DNA of 44,312 nucleotides, from NCBI GenBank assembly GCA_964444925.1, contig CAYUIV010000007.1:1-44312 (forward strand). Reading direction: 5' to 3'. Position numbers and translations under genes: made by a program. Each line of letters starts with the position of its first letter. Within the stretch, counting starts at the first letter, position 1. The stretch comes from CAYUIV01 sp964444925. Its GTDB lineage: Bacteria; Pseudomonadota; Gammaproteobacteria; Diplorickettsiales; Diplorickettsiaceae. The notes under the pieces are model-generated. The model worked only from the letters and a program-made list of their open reading frames with translations. It was not told the DNA's origin and did no database searches. Shown in pieces: positions 18,250-27,678 of this stretch.

Positions 18250-20592
18250 TTAGTTTGTAGGTCTTGGAGAAAACCATGATCCTACTTTTCCTTCTCCTAT
18301 TACAGTGGTATCAAAGTCATCTTTTCCTTTTTGTATCGCGTGTAATTCTTTTCTATGCAACTCATCGCTCCTCACAAGGCTCAGAAATGCAGGAATCGTG
18401 TTAAGGGTAGTATTTTTTTGATTACAAGAAAGTACACCCTTATAAGCGGTTACTACACGTCTTCTTGATGATGTGTTTTGGTCTTGAGCAGTGCTTTGTT
18501 GTGACTGCGCATTTGTAGTTGTGAGAAGAGTCAATCCAAAGCTTATAGCTGTTGAGCTACTAGTAGTAGGGCGAGGTTTTTTTGTCACAGTTGAATGAGA
18601 GAAACTTGAACGTGAAGAGAGATAATTGTTTTGTGATCGAGGCATAATTTTTCTTCGGTGTGATGATGGAGTGTTTAACGTGACAGTAGCAGCACTGCGC
18701 GTTTCTTCTGACTCTTGATCAGATATTGTTGTCTTTGATCTGCGATGCTCTTTCTTAGAAGATGAATATTTACCCATCGAATCTGTTTCTATAATCGGGA
18801 CTCCTTGTGAATTTTGAGAAGAATTCGAAGTCATAGAAGAACGCTTTTGCCGTCTTTTTGAAGGATGACTATTTGAAAAAAAGGTGGAGCTGTGTGCAAC
18901 CGAGCTCTCTGGTCCGAGACGTTGGGATAAAGTATCACCGCCAACGTCGAACTCTTGTTGTTCAGTGGCTATGCTTTGTTGGCTAGGAGCAAAGGTGCTA
19001 TTGTATGCAACTGAGCCCCCTGACCCGAGACGTTGGGATAAAGTATCACCGCCAACGTCGAACTCTTGTTGTTCAGTAGTCATACTTTGTTGGCTAGAAG
19101 CAAAGGTACTATTGTATGCAACTGAGCCCCCTGACCCGAGACGTTGGGATAAAGTATCACCACCAAGGTCGAACTCTTGTTGTTCAGTAGTCATACTTTG
19201 TTGGCTAGAAGCAAAGGTACTATTGTATGCAACTGAGCCCCCTGACCCGAGACGTTGGGATAAAGTATCCCCGCCAGCGTCGAACTCTTGTTGTTCAGTA
19301 GTTGTAGCCGCAGTTTTGGATTTAATAGACCTAGCAGAAGGAGAATTAGAATATCTTGACTGACGACTCACACTTCGACTTTCCTTTTCATAAGAATGGA
19401 TAGAAACTGTCGAAATACTTTCTGTAGAATCTTTGTTGCTAGAGTGTTTTCTTCTTCTACTTTTCGTTTTTGTTTGTAAATAAGGATTAATTACGGCTCG
19501 TATACCTTTTTTAACTGATTCATCACACATTGCATTTCTTATATCTTTGTCAATCTTTTCAACGCAATTTTTTAACTTTATATTGAAGTCCTTGAGTTTC
19601 GATAAGCCTACAATTTCTAATTTGCCTTCTAAATCTTTTAGTGTGACTCTTTCATTATGAAGGCTCGTAAAACGTTTTTCTGCTGAATGAAAATATTGAA
19701 TAAAGTCATTTTTTTTGAGTGACTCAAATATATCGGTTAGATTTGAATATCGTTTTTTTATTTTTTTAACCAGTTTATTGAGACCCTCTTCAAGCGTTTT
19801 CCGATCTTGTCTTAATTGATCGTTAACTTTATCTTTCTCCTTTTCTATTGAAAAAAGCATGTTGGAAACCGCGTCACGAAGTGATTCACGTGAATTAGCA
19901 ACATGTATCACAGGATCAGGCGTATCAAATACACGCCCTTTTTCCGTTTTACTTCTGTGTTCATCATAAGAGTTTCTTAAGATTACAGTATAGTCTTCGC
20001 ATTTTTTGATTTGTGCATATAGAGACACTATCCATTCTTGTTCAATGTTAGTTACTTTGTTTGCACCATGAGGTAAATATTTACTTAAGCATGAGAAAAG
20101 AGTCTTATATTTTTTTTGTTGAGCATTTATATCGCTGAACCACGTAAAAAAATGTTTAATTTGACCTTCAAAGGAAGAGATATCCTCGGTCTGTTTTTTC
20201 CAGCGAATATAGTTTTCGTACACAGCTTCTTTTTGGACTGTATTTGGCAACTCCTCGAACTGTTGTGTTTGCTGTAATGTAAATGATTGAAGCATCTCAT
20301 CATATTCTTCTTTATTGTCTAATGCTGCGCTTGGCTCAGATTCAGGAGGCAACCATGTTGTGCTGGCATAGCTTTCGGTGTTTGTATGCTCTGTCAAATT
20401 ACCAATAGATGAAACAGTTGATAGATTTCTCTTTTCGAGAGTGAGAGTGTCTAATTCACCCTTTTGATAATATTCAGTATTAACGCTTGTATCTGTTGGA
20501 GTGAAGACCGAAGAGACTAAAGTTTTTTTAAATTTATTAGACGCAGTTGTTGTTTGAGCGGCAGCTGGAGCATGCAATTCGAGGGTTGGCAT
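18250..20592 (-). CDS. 780-residue hypothetical with coiled coil and four 37-residue tandem repeats; candidate effector
   Basis: No homologue recognised. Residues about 90-370 are charged and helical with probable coiled coils. From about 395 the protein becomes Ser/Thr/Arg-rich and low complexity. Residues about 428-575 hold four copies of a 37-residue unit beginning T-T-E-Q-Q-E-F-D and containing GGDTLSQRLG and VAYNSTFASSQQS; the last copy has diverged. The final ~80 residues are mixed and end in WFSPRPTN. There is no signal peptide or membrane helix. A large, Ser-rich, repeat-bearing soluble protein in a Dot/Icm genome suggests a translocated substrate or host-binding protein. The gene stands alone, convergent with the feo operon. 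Confidence 0.7.
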   Translation of the reverse strand: MPTLELHAPAAAQTTTASNKFKKTLVSSVFTPTDTSVNTEYYQKGELDTLTLEKRNLSTVSSIGNLTEHTNTESYASTTWLPPESEPSAALDNKEEYDEMLQSFTLQQTQQFEELPNTVQKEAVYENYIRWKKQTEDISSFEGQIKHFFTWFSDINAQQKKYKTLFSCLSKYLPHGANKVTNIEQEWIVSLYAQIKKCEDYTVILRNSYDEHRSKTEKGRVFDTPDPVIHVANSRESLRDAVSNMLFSIEKEKDKVNDQLRQDRKTLEEGLNKLVKKIKKRYSNLTDIFESLKKNDFIQYFHSAEKRFTSLHNERVTLKDLEGKLEIVGLSKLKDFNIKLKNCVEKIDKDIRNAMCDESVKKGIRAVINPYLQTKTKSRRRKHSSNKDSTESISTVSIHSYEKESRSVSRQSRYSNSPSARSIKSKTAATTTEQQEFDAGGDTLSQRLGSGGSVAYNSTFASSQQSMTTEQQEFDLGGDTLSQRLGSGGSVAYNSTFASSQQSMTTEQQEFDVGGDTLSQRLGSGGSVAYNSTFAPSQQSIATEQQEFDVGGDTLSQRLGPESSVAHSSTFFSNSHPSKRRQKRSSMTSNSSQNSQGVPIIETDSMGKYSSSKKEHRRSKTTISDQESEETRSAATVTLNTPSSHRRKIMPRSQNNYLSSRSSFSHSTVTKKPRPTTSSSTAISFGLTLLTTTNAQSQQSTAQDQNTSSRRRVVTAYKGVLSCNQKNTTLNTIPAFLSLVRSDELHRKELHAIQKGKDDFDTTVIGEGKVGSWFSPRPTN
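18902..19302 (-). repeat. 111-bp in-frame tandem repeat, about 3.6 copies
   Basis: Copies begin at 18902, 19013, 19124 and 19235, exactly 111 bases apart, so the reading frame is kept (37 codons). The second and third are nearly identical; the first carries several changes and the fourth is cut short at 19302. A weaker remnant lies just before 18902. It is coding sequence of the 780-residue protein and has the form of a recently expanded minisatellite. Confidence 0.95.
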
Positions 20593-20709
20593 AAAGCTAT
20601 GTTCTCTGTAAATTGATCGTGGTTATTCTGACATAATTAAAGTGCGTGAACAATTCCTTTATTCAAAATTTTATACGTAAAAAACACTTATTTTGTTGAC
20701 TACAGTCAA

Positions 20710-22041
20710 TCATCTTTCGACATATTTAATGTAAGACTGAGATCTTAGTATATCAAATATTTTTTCTAATTCTTTTTCTGCTTTACGCTGATGTAAAGTA
20801 TCTTTAATTATTTTTATCTGATCCTTGAGCAAATTTCCTGCAAACAAAGGTTGACGTGCAACCAATTGCACAATACACCATCCTGTAGAAAGCTCAAAAG
20901 GTAAGCTAATGTCACCAGGTAGTAAGTGATTAAGAGAAGTACCAAACTTTTCCATGATACTTTTAGTTGTTAACCATCCAAGACTTCCTCCCTGTAAAGC
21001 AGAATGTGGGTCTTCTGAATACTGTGTTGCGTATTGTTTGAAACGACCTGTTTTTAGTACCTCTTCACGCATTTTTTCAAGCTTCTTTTTGATCGCATCT
21101 GATGTCACTGTACCTTTTTGTTTTAACAAAATATACCTAATTTTCGATGTAACAATTGCTGTCGTTGCTTTTTTATCGACAAGACATGCAATGCGTGCAC
21201 CATTACCAATGTACAGCGGTGCCATCACTGCACCTTTTTTTAAATTGCGTACACGTTTTGCATAACTATCAGGTAATGTAGATGTAGTACGCCACTTAAA
21301 ATCTTTAACACGCCATTTAGGATGTGTGCGTAATAATGTTGAAAAGGACGTACCATCTTTAAGTTGTTGATAAGTATCTTCTACTTCTTGTCTAAATACA
21401 AGGTTTTTTGCAGTATTTATATGCATTTTTAACGGTATGTTTTGAAGCAATGTTTCTACTCTATTTAAAAAAGCAAAGCGAGACGTATTCTTTGTCTCAA
21501 AAGGAATCCATAGATCTTTAATATGGTATTGCTCTGGCAAAGATAGCGGTTCTTTCGAGGACGGGAATTGCCTTGTTTGTTCTGCGACATCACGATCATT
21601 AATTTCAACATTTGCATTTTGCAAAATGCCTCTTTTCAACTCTTCTGTCATCACCATTTTCTGAAATTGCAGTTTTTCTGTTTCATTTTCCAAAACGATG
21701 TTTTTTTCTTTAACAATAGCATTCATTTGTTCGCTAAATGCATTGTTATCAAAATAAGCAGTTATGTCACCGGCTTGCTGCATCAACATTTCCTCTTGTA
21801 TCGTCTGTTCTAGTGCTTCATGGAAAAGTTTTGGATAGTCTGCTTCACTTAGTGTGTTATTAAATATATGTTTGTTTAGAAATTTTATTTTTTGCGTTAC
21901 TTGTTTTGTCGTGATCATTCGGTGGTTAACAAAGGCAACAGGGGAATCGAGTTCCGTTGCATCGCTTTTTTTAAATGAGAAAGAAAAGCTCATCACGGTC
22001 AAAAATAATAAAATATCTTTTAAAAATTTGCTTTTATTCAT
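20710..22041 (-). CDS. surA: Periplasmic chaperone / peptidyl-prolyl isomerase SurA
   Basis: SurA escorts unfolded outer membrane proteins to BAM. The 443-residue product has a probable signal peptide (about 1-29), an N-terminal chaperone region starting with P-V-A-F-V-N-H-R-M-I-T, a first diverged parvulin domain (about 165-285) and a second parvulin domain (about 290-395) with YSEDPHSALQGGSLGWL and the LPGDISLPFEL segment. Length matches the family (428 in E. coli). Its start codon overlaps the ppiD stop (ATGA at 22041-22038), so the two envelope chaperones form an operon here; in E. coli they are far apart. Confidence 0.9.
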   Translation of the reverse strand: MNKSKFLKDILLFLTVMSFSFSFKKSDATELDSPVAFVNHRMITTKQVTQKIKFLNKHIFNNTLSEADYPKLFHEALEQTIQEEMLMQQAGDITAYFDNNAFSEQMNAIVKEKNIVLENETEKLQFQKMVMTEELKRGILQNANVEINDRDVAEQTRQFPSSKEPLSLPEQYHIKDLWIPFETKNTSRFAFLNRVETLLQNIPLKMHINTAKNLVFRQEVEDTYQQLKDGTSFSTLLRTHPKWRVKDFKWRTTSTLPDSYAKRVRNLKKGAVMAPLYIGNGARIACLVDKKATTAIVTSKIRYILLKQKGTVTSDAIKKKLEKMREEVLKTGRFKQYATQYSEDPHSALQGGSLGWLTTKSIMEKFGTSLNHLLPGDISLPFELSTGWCIVQLVARQPLFAGNLLKDQIKIIKDTLHQRKAEKELEKIFDILRSQSYIKYVER

Positions 22042-23573
22042 TGTAATTGCTTAATCAAAGGCGCAGCACGTTTTAAAATCTTTTGTGTATATAAATCATA
22101 TTCAAATTCTTGATCAGTAGTGGCAACTGTACTTGAAGAAGTGGTTTTCGATTGAGTTGTTAATTGATTGGGTAACTGATCATCGACTTCTACAAGACGT
22201 ACAATCATGTAATTTCCATTTGTCGTTGCAAATCCAACAGTATTAGACGTATTTTTTTTCTCTTGGCTCGGTATTTTAAATCCAGCGTTTAAAATGTCAG
22301 AGGGGAGTACTTTGCTATGGCGTTTTACCATCCCTGTGGAAGACCATTGAAATGCATAAGGTAATTTTTGTGTTTGTACGGGGTGAGTATTTAACTTTTG
22401 CACCAATGCTTTACCTACTTTTGCTACTTTCTCTTTTGATTTTTCTAACTGCAATTTCTGTACTATATTTTCTTTGGCTTCACTAAAATTGATTAACCGG
22501 AGCGGTTGATGTTTTTTAAGACGTAATACGATAACACAATTTGAATCGATGCTAATGACATCACTATTATAACCTTTCAATACATTTTGACTGAAAGCAG
22601 CGGTAGTTACTTCAGGAAAACGTGCAATAGAATCTTTGCTACCTGATCGATCAAACAATTGAGTTGAGTGAAGTGCGGTACCTAACGACCGTGCAATAGG
22701 TACTAAAGTCATTGGTTGTATGTAGCTTAAGTGTGATAATGAATGCACTATCTCTGCAAATTTATTTTCTGCTGCTATTTTGATCTGTTCTGCATTCTTT
22801 TTAGGTAATTCTACGCTCAGTTTTTTTACGATATCTTGTAATGAAACGAGGATATACTCAATACTGACTTGTTCGGGTAGACGAAATTCGGTGAGATGTG
22901 CATGATAGTAATTTTTAATCTCATCAGTAGAAAATTCTTTAAATGTGTCCTGAAAAAAACGCGCTGGAATTTTTAAATAGTCGAACTTTCGTCGTTGATG
23001 GATCAAATGTTTTGTGTTTTCTATCTCGTTTTTTGTCACAAAGGCACTTTTTGTCACTGCTTTTCTATTTTGTTCAATCAACTTTTCTATCTCAAGCTCA
23101 GAAAGAAATAATTCTCTCGTATAGCCTTCTGATGCAATTAGTTTTTCAAAACGTGTTAAAGAAAATTGACCATCTCGTTGAAATGCAGGTGTTCGATGTA
23201 AGGTATTTACAGTATCTTTGGGATGAATACGGTAACCTTGTTGATAAAGATGTTGATATAGCACCGTTTTATTCACTAAAATTGCAAGCGCTTGCATTTG
23301 CAACGTACGTTCATGTTCTGCATTACTTTGTGCTGTTTTGTCTAATGCAAATTGATATTGCCTTTTTAACCGCTGATAGTATCTATCAAATGTATCGTAA
23401 TCAATTATTTTATTTCGTATTGAGATAATGGCTGTTTTTTTCGTATTGACTTGATTTTGAGGATTATATAAACCTAGAACTATCATCAAAACGGCCATAA
23501 ATATAAGTAATATTGCAGCTAACCATGAAGAAAAATAATTATCAAAACGTTGTAGCATCTTTAGTGTGCTCAT
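22038..23573 (-). CDS. ppiD: Membrane-anchored periplasmic chaperone PpiD
   Basis: PpiD is an inner-membrane parvulin-like chaperone near the Sec translocon. The 511-residue product starts MLQRFDNYF-like at residue 6 onward, with a single membrane helix (about 17-37), then the SurA_N-like segment and a central parvulin-like domain (about 230-360) with weak catalytic signatures. It is shorter than the 623-residue E. coli protein. It follows tRNA-Val and tRNA-Asp on the same strand and overlaps surA by four bases. The N-terminal anchor and fold pattern support the name. Confidence 0.87.
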   Translation of the reverse strand: MSTLKMLQRFDNYFSSWLAAILLIFMAVLMIVLGLYNPQNQVNTKKTAIISIRNKIIDYDTFDRYYQRLKRQYQFALDKTAQSNAEHERTLQMQALAILVNKTVLYQHLYQQGYRIHPKDTVNTLHRTPAFQRDGQFSLTRFEKLIASEGYTRELFLSELEIEKLIEQNRKAVTKSAFVTKNEIENTKHLIHQRRKFDYLKIPARFFQDTFKEFSTDEIKNYYHAHLTEFRLPEQVSIEYILVSLQDIVKKLSVELPKKNAEQIKIAAENKFAEIVHSLSHLSYIQPMTLVPIARSLGTALHSTQLFDRSGSKDSIARFPEVTTAAFSQNVLKGYNSDVISIDSNCVIVLRLKKHQPLRLINFSEAKENIVQKLQLEKSKEKVAKVGKALVQKLNTHPVQTQKLPYAFQWSSTGMVKRHSKVLPSDILNAGFKIPSQEKKNTSNTVGFATTNGNYMIVRLVEVDDQLPNQLTTQSKTTSSSTVATTDQEFEYDLYTQKILKRAAPLIKQLQ

Positions 23574-23585
23574 TCATTTAATGAC

Positions 23586-23662
23586 TGGCGGAGTGGACGG
23601 GACTTGAACCCGCGACCCCCGGCGTGACAGGCCGGTATTCTAACCAACTGAACTACCACTCC
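23586..23662 (-). tRNA. tRNA-Asp (GTC)
   Basis: Reading the minus strand, a 77-base cloverleaf runs from GGAGTGG to CCACTCC-G-CCA. The anticodon loop CTGTCAC gives GTC, and the T loop is GTTCAAGTC. The CCA end is encoded. It lies between tRNA-Val and ppiD. Confidence 0.97.
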
Positions 23663-23682
23663 TAATATAGATTAACTGAGAA

Positions 23683-23755
23683 TGGGTGCTGCAGGACTTG
23701 AACCTGCGACCTCTGCCTTGTAAGGGCAATGCTCTACCAATTGAGCTAAGCACCC
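23683..23755 (-). tRNA. tRNA-Val (TAC)
   Basis: The minus strand folds as a 73-base cloverleaf with acceptor GGGTGCT/AGCACCC, anticodon loop CTTACAA (TAC) and T loop GTTCAAGTC. The discriminator is A and no CCA is encoded, unlike the adjacent tRNA-Asp, so CCA must be added by the nucleotidyltransferase. Confidence 0.96.
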
Positions 23756-23895
23756 CTTGTTAAACTTTCTTAGTCTAAATTGTTTATAACAAATTTGCAC
23801 GTTCTTTTATTCGTTTTAAATATGCAACCAGTTATTATGTTTAAAAGGTAGGTATACCTTAACAAATTTTTATCAAAATGACTATGTAATTTATC

Positions 23896-25677
23896 ATGAT
23901 AGTCTCAATCAAAAGAACGGACAAGATGCGATTAAAATATGCTCAAGTACATCAATTCTATCAAAATATATTCTATCTTTTTTCTTATTTTAATTCTGTA
24001 AAGCATTGGCTCAATGCGCTGATGTTACTATACGTTGTTGGGCATGCATGCTGTAGCTTTTCGTTTTATGATAACGTCTCTTACCAAAAAGAGACGATAC
24101 AAGTCAGTCAAAAAAGCATGGTCGTGACTGAACATGCAGTGGCCACTCAAATTGGTTTAGATATTTTACGTCGCGGGGGTAATGCCATTGATGCAGCTGT
24201 TGCAGTGGGATTTGCACTAGCCACTCTTTTACCACACGAAGCAGGCCTTGGAGGCGGTGGAGGCATGCTGCTATACATAAAAAAACAGAATCAAACAGTT
24301 GCGCTTAACTACTACAATAAAAAACCTCAACAATTTATCAAGGATTCTCTGGTTGTAAACACTTATCCATCATCCGGTCACAGTAAAAAAAAACTTCCAC
24401 ATCAGTTTTCTTATCAAAGTGTGGCAATACCGGGTACAGTCGCTGGTCTGTGGGCGGTACACTGCCGATATGGTCAACTTCCATGGAAAGTGTTATTAGC
24501 CCCTGCAGTTAAAATTGCATATGAAGGTGTGATATTAACTGAAGAAGTCGCTTTTGCAATTGCAAAGAGACACAAGATCCTTTCAAAAGATACAACAGCA
24601 GCACATATCTTTTTTAAAAAAAATCGTACACTGTACCAAACAGGAGATCTCATTCGACAATTAGATTTAGCTTGGAGTTTAAAACAAATTCAAAAAGATG
24701 GTATGAATGCCTTTTATAAAGGATCAGTGGCTAAAAAATTGATTCATGCAATTCAAAAAAACGGCGGTCTGATTACGCTACAAGATTTAATGAACTATCG
24801 TGTAAAGTGGGAAACACCTATTTGGTCTTGCTACCGCTGTTATCAAATTGCTTCTATGCCTCCTCCTTTTTCAGGACTGATCTTAGCAATGACAATGCAG
24901 CTACTGCAATGTTTTCCGATAAAAGTATTGAAACAACAAACACAGTTATCGATACATATACTACAAGAAATATTTAAAATAACACGGCAAGATTTTCGTC
25001 GAGCTAGTTACGACTATCGATACTGGAAAGTTTTAAAGCAAAATTTGAATGATCAAAGTAAAATAACGCGACGCGCAAATCAAATTAAACATCTTACCTT
25101 TAAAAAGATTGCAAGCAATGACCGATTTTTTCAACACAATAGCCAGCACACGACACATTACTCAATTGCAGATAGATATGGTAACATGGTGAGTAATACA
25201 CACACACTCTCATCTACTTTTGGTGCACATGTGGTTCCTTCTGGTACAGGAATCTTACTCAATAATTCTTTACGCAATGATGCTTCTGGTGAAAAATGCC
25301 ATGCAATGACGCATCTTTCTTCATCTATCACTCCTATCATAGTTTTTAAAGAAAACAAACCTTGGTTAATTACAGGCGCTGCTGGTGGAAAATACATCGT
25401 CCCGATTATTGCTCAAGTGCTTTTCTATTTGATTGATCATCAATTAGATCTTGCTACAGCAACTTTACAACCACGTTTCTTTCAAGATAATTTGTCTTCT
25501 TTTGTAGAATTGGAAAAAAGTTTTCCTATCCATGTTGCTCATTTTTTGAAAACATGCGGTCATCAGATAAAATTCGTTAAAGCAATGGGTAGTCTACAGT
25601 CTATTTTAGTTGAAAAAGGTTTACTGTCTGGTTACTCTGATAAAAGAAGGTCTAATACAGTTGCAAAGGGTTTGTAG
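23896..25677 (+). CDS. ggt: Gamma-glutamyltransferase (glutathione hydrolase)
   Basis: GGT cleaves gamma-glutamyl bonds of glutathione and related peptides in the periplasm, a cysteine source for some intracellular bacteria such as Francisella. The proenzyme self-cleaves before a threonine; here that site is in H-T-T-H-Y-S-I-A-D near residue 420. Other GGT signatures are GGNAIDAAVAVGFAL, EAGLGGGGGMLLY, SVAIPGTVAGLWA, STFGAHVVPSGTGILLNN and TGAAGGKYIVP. Length (593) is normal. The first ~60 residues hold an atypical leader with a hydrophobic segment (about 38-55) that could act as signal peptide or anchor; ATG 23926 is an alternative start. An imperfect inverted repeat (AAGGTA-GGTA-TACCTT, 23845-23860) lies upstream. 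Confidence 0.92.
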   Translation: MIVSIKRTDKMRLKYAQVHQFYQNIFYLFSYFNSVKHWLNALMLLYVVGHACCSFSFYDNVSYQKETIQVSQKSMVVTEHAVATQIGLDILRRGGNAIDAAVAVGFALATLLPHEAGLGGGGGMLLYIKKQNQTVALNYYNKKPQQFIKDSLVVNTYPSSGHSKKKLPHQFSYQSVAIPGTVAGLWAVHCRYGQLPWKVLLAPAVKIAYEGVILTEEVAFAIAKRHKILSKDTTAAHIFFKKNRTLYQTGDLIRQLDLAWSLKQIQKDGMNAFYKGSVAKKLIHAIQKNGGLITLQDLMNYRVKWETPIWSCYRCYQIASMPPPFSGLILAMTMQLLQCFPIKVLKQQTQLSIHILQEIFKITRQDFRRASYDYRYWKVLKQNLNDQSKITRRANQIKHLTFKKIASNDRFFQHNSQHTTHYSIADRYGNMVSNTHTLSSTFGAHVVPSGTGILLNNSLRNDASGEKCHAMTHLSSSITPIIVFKENKPWLITGAAGGKYIVPIIAQVLFYLIDHQLDLATATLQPRFFQDNLSSFVELEKSFPIHVAHFLKTCGHQIKFVKAMGSLQSILVEKGLLSGYSDKRRSNTVAKGL

Positions 25678-25707
25678 ACAAATATTCGTTTTTTTACTTT
25701 ACTAGAT

Positions 25708-26019
25708 ATGTATTCTCCTTATTTAGAGTCAATTCAACTTAAAAAATCTGAAAAAGTGGTTTTATTAACATTTGAAGATCAAAAACCTGTCACAATTAGC
25801 TATGCCTTTCTACGTTTTTCTTCACCCTCGGCAGAAAACAAAATGAATGACGAAAAATCTCTTGAAGAATTCATGGACGTAAATATTGTTGACGTGCAAC
25901 ACGTAGGGCATTATGCCATTAAATTTTTATTTGATGATGGGCACCAAACTGGTTTATATTCTTTTGACACTCTTTATAGTCTTGCTCACGAGAAAATACT
26001 GATTACTCCTAATAAGTAA
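25708..26019 (+). CDS. DUF971 family protein
   Basis: 103-residue protein with the DUF971 (GBBH-like) pattern: an early I-Q-L-K-K-S-E-K-V-V-L-L-T-F strand pair, S-Y-A-F-L-R in place of the usual PaExLR, and the conserved C-terminal VDVQHVGHYAIKFLFDDGH-x-TGLYSFDTL. Family members are short cytoplasmic proteins of unclear role, related to the N-terminal domain of gamma-butyrobetaine hydroxylase. It starts 30 bases after ggt on the same strand. Confidence 0.85.
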   Translation: MYSPYLESIQLKKSEKVVLLTFEDQKPVTISYAFLRFSSPSAENKMNDEKSLEEFMDVNIVDVQHVGHYAIKFLFDDGHQTGLYSFDTLYSLAHEKILITPNK

Positions 26020-26034
26020 ACTTCATGTATTTTT

Positions 26035-27621
26035 CTAATTAAGTAAAAAATGTGGTGAGACTATTGATTTTTCTTCTGTAGACGATGTTGGAGAATCAAG
26101 TAAATTAACCGCAGGACTTGTGATTTGAGTTAAAGTTAATGCTTTGTTAATGTTGTATAGAAAATTTTTCTGGTCACGATGACTAATTGAAAGATTTAAC
26201 TTAATAGGATTATTTTTTGTTTGATTTTCACATTGCTTATCTTTAAACTGCTGAATGAGTTCTTTATAAAACATTTCACTGTGTAGATGAAGACAAGGTG
26301 AGTTGCTACTATCATCATTTTTAAAAAAATATCTTAAAATTTGAGGCTCTAAAAAGTAAGCTTTGTAGGTAAATAAATCTTGTACAGCATAAATTTTTTC
26401 TAAATCAGGTTGACAAATATGGCTTTGAAAACCTGGAAGATAACTCATAAAGTTTTTAAGATACTGCATCTGTTGCTGATGAGAAAATTGACAGTTCAAT
26501 AGTGTTTTAAACAGTACTACGTAGTCTGTTTTCAGTTCTTTATATTCTTTTTTTAATACTATATCTTTTTTACAAGGTAAAAAAACACACCCTTTCAAGA
26601 ATATAATTATTTGATTCAACTCTACAATTTTCCAAGTAGGTTCGATCAATTGCTGTACGGCTTTTGATTCTTCGACCAAAGAAGAGTCAAAATAATGAAA
26701 CACATCAAGTGTTTCCATGACCTGTAGAATTTGATTTGGATATGGATGTTGCAATATTTTTTCAAAAATTCTGGTTTTTTCTCCATCAGAATGTTTAAAA
26801 CAATCACGATTCTTTTTAGAAAAAAAATAGTTGCCACAACTATACAATACTTTAAAAGTGGTTGTTGAACAGTGATTATTTAATAAGTTTAAAAATACTT
26901 GATCGCTAATCCCATTTTGAAATAAATGTACTACATCAGGTAATTGCATTACCATACAAACATAGAAAAAACGTTCAAAGAACTCTTTTTCTATAAGATT
27001 GGAAAGAATATGAGAATTGAGGATAAAGTCATGCTTATCTTCGTGGCAGTTTTTTACAAACTCTAAAATGAGCTTAAAAGGGTTATTATGAAAATATTTT
27101 ACAGATAAGTTGTCTTCAGAGAAACAAGTTTTACATACATTCTGTTGCTTTTGATGTATTGAATTAAAGCATTTATCTAAACTTTGAAGGAGTATTTGTG
27201 TTAGACAGTTGTACTCGTACAAAGTATCAATTGTTTCTTTAAATGTTAATAATATCTCATTATGACAATACAAAAACTTTAAAGATTCTTCAGACTCTTT
27301 AAAAAGATTTTCACCACTTAGTTTATGTCTTAATGCACCTAATGCTTTTGTGAGTGCACTTGATTCTTCAGAGGATTTTTGGGCTTGTCCAAATACTAAA
27401 TAAAGCAAATATATTTGATCTACATAATTTAGTGTTTTTTGTCCGGGTTGTTTTATACTGTCTTTATAAATGTTTTTTGCAAAAGCATCTAACAGTAAGA
27501 GCGTTGGGTGTCATGTATTGTCAAATAATTTTAGCCAAGAATTGTTTAGGTAGTTTTGAATAGCTGTTTGAATATCGTCTCGTAGTAACTCTACAGGGTA
27601 TTGATCTAATCTAACTAGCAT
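26035..27621 (-). pseudogene. Effector-like gene downstream of dotA, interrupted by one in-frame TGA
   Basis: A reading frame starts at ATG 27621 behind a perfect AAGGAGG (27639-27633, 11 bases away), runs 36 codons (MLVRLDQYPVELL onward), meets TGA at 27513-27511, and then continues in the same frame without another stop to 26035, for about 528 codons in all. The part after the TGA could only start from TTG 27408, which has no visible ribosome site. TGG (Trp) to TGA is the simplest change. TGA serves as a stop elsewhere here (feoB, ybeZ), so recoding is unlikely. The product is a soluble, helical, Cys/His/Phe-rich protein with no domain I recognise. Position 57 bases behind dotA suggests cotranscription with Dot/Icm genes. 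A sequencing error is the alternative. Confidence 0.75.
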
Positions 27622-27678
27622 GATTGATATGTCCTCCTTGCAATAGTTATCATTTATTTCTTACCTTACCGTAAAATA

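Noticed and set aside
18902..19302. Regularly spaced repeats considered as a CRISPR array
   Set aside because: Units are directly adjacent 111-bp coding repeats with no unique spacers, and no cas genes are near.
18884..19363. A 159-codon plus-strand frame with four Cys/Ser-rich repeats opposite the tandem repeat region
   Set aside because: It is the antisense shadow of the 111-bp repeat; because 111 is divisible by three, any stop-free opposite frame stays open through all copies. It has no ribosome site.
22943..23428. A 161-codon plus-strand frame opposite ppiD
   Set aside because: Phe/Leu/Tyr-rich translation typical of an antisense shadow in AT-rich coding sequence; ppiD on the other strand has clear family features.
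27511..27513. TGA read as tryptophan or selenocysteine
   Set aside because: TGA is the natural stop of feoB, ybeZ, icmV and the integrase here, and I see no SECIS-like hairpin directly after it, so nonsense mutation or read error is simpler.
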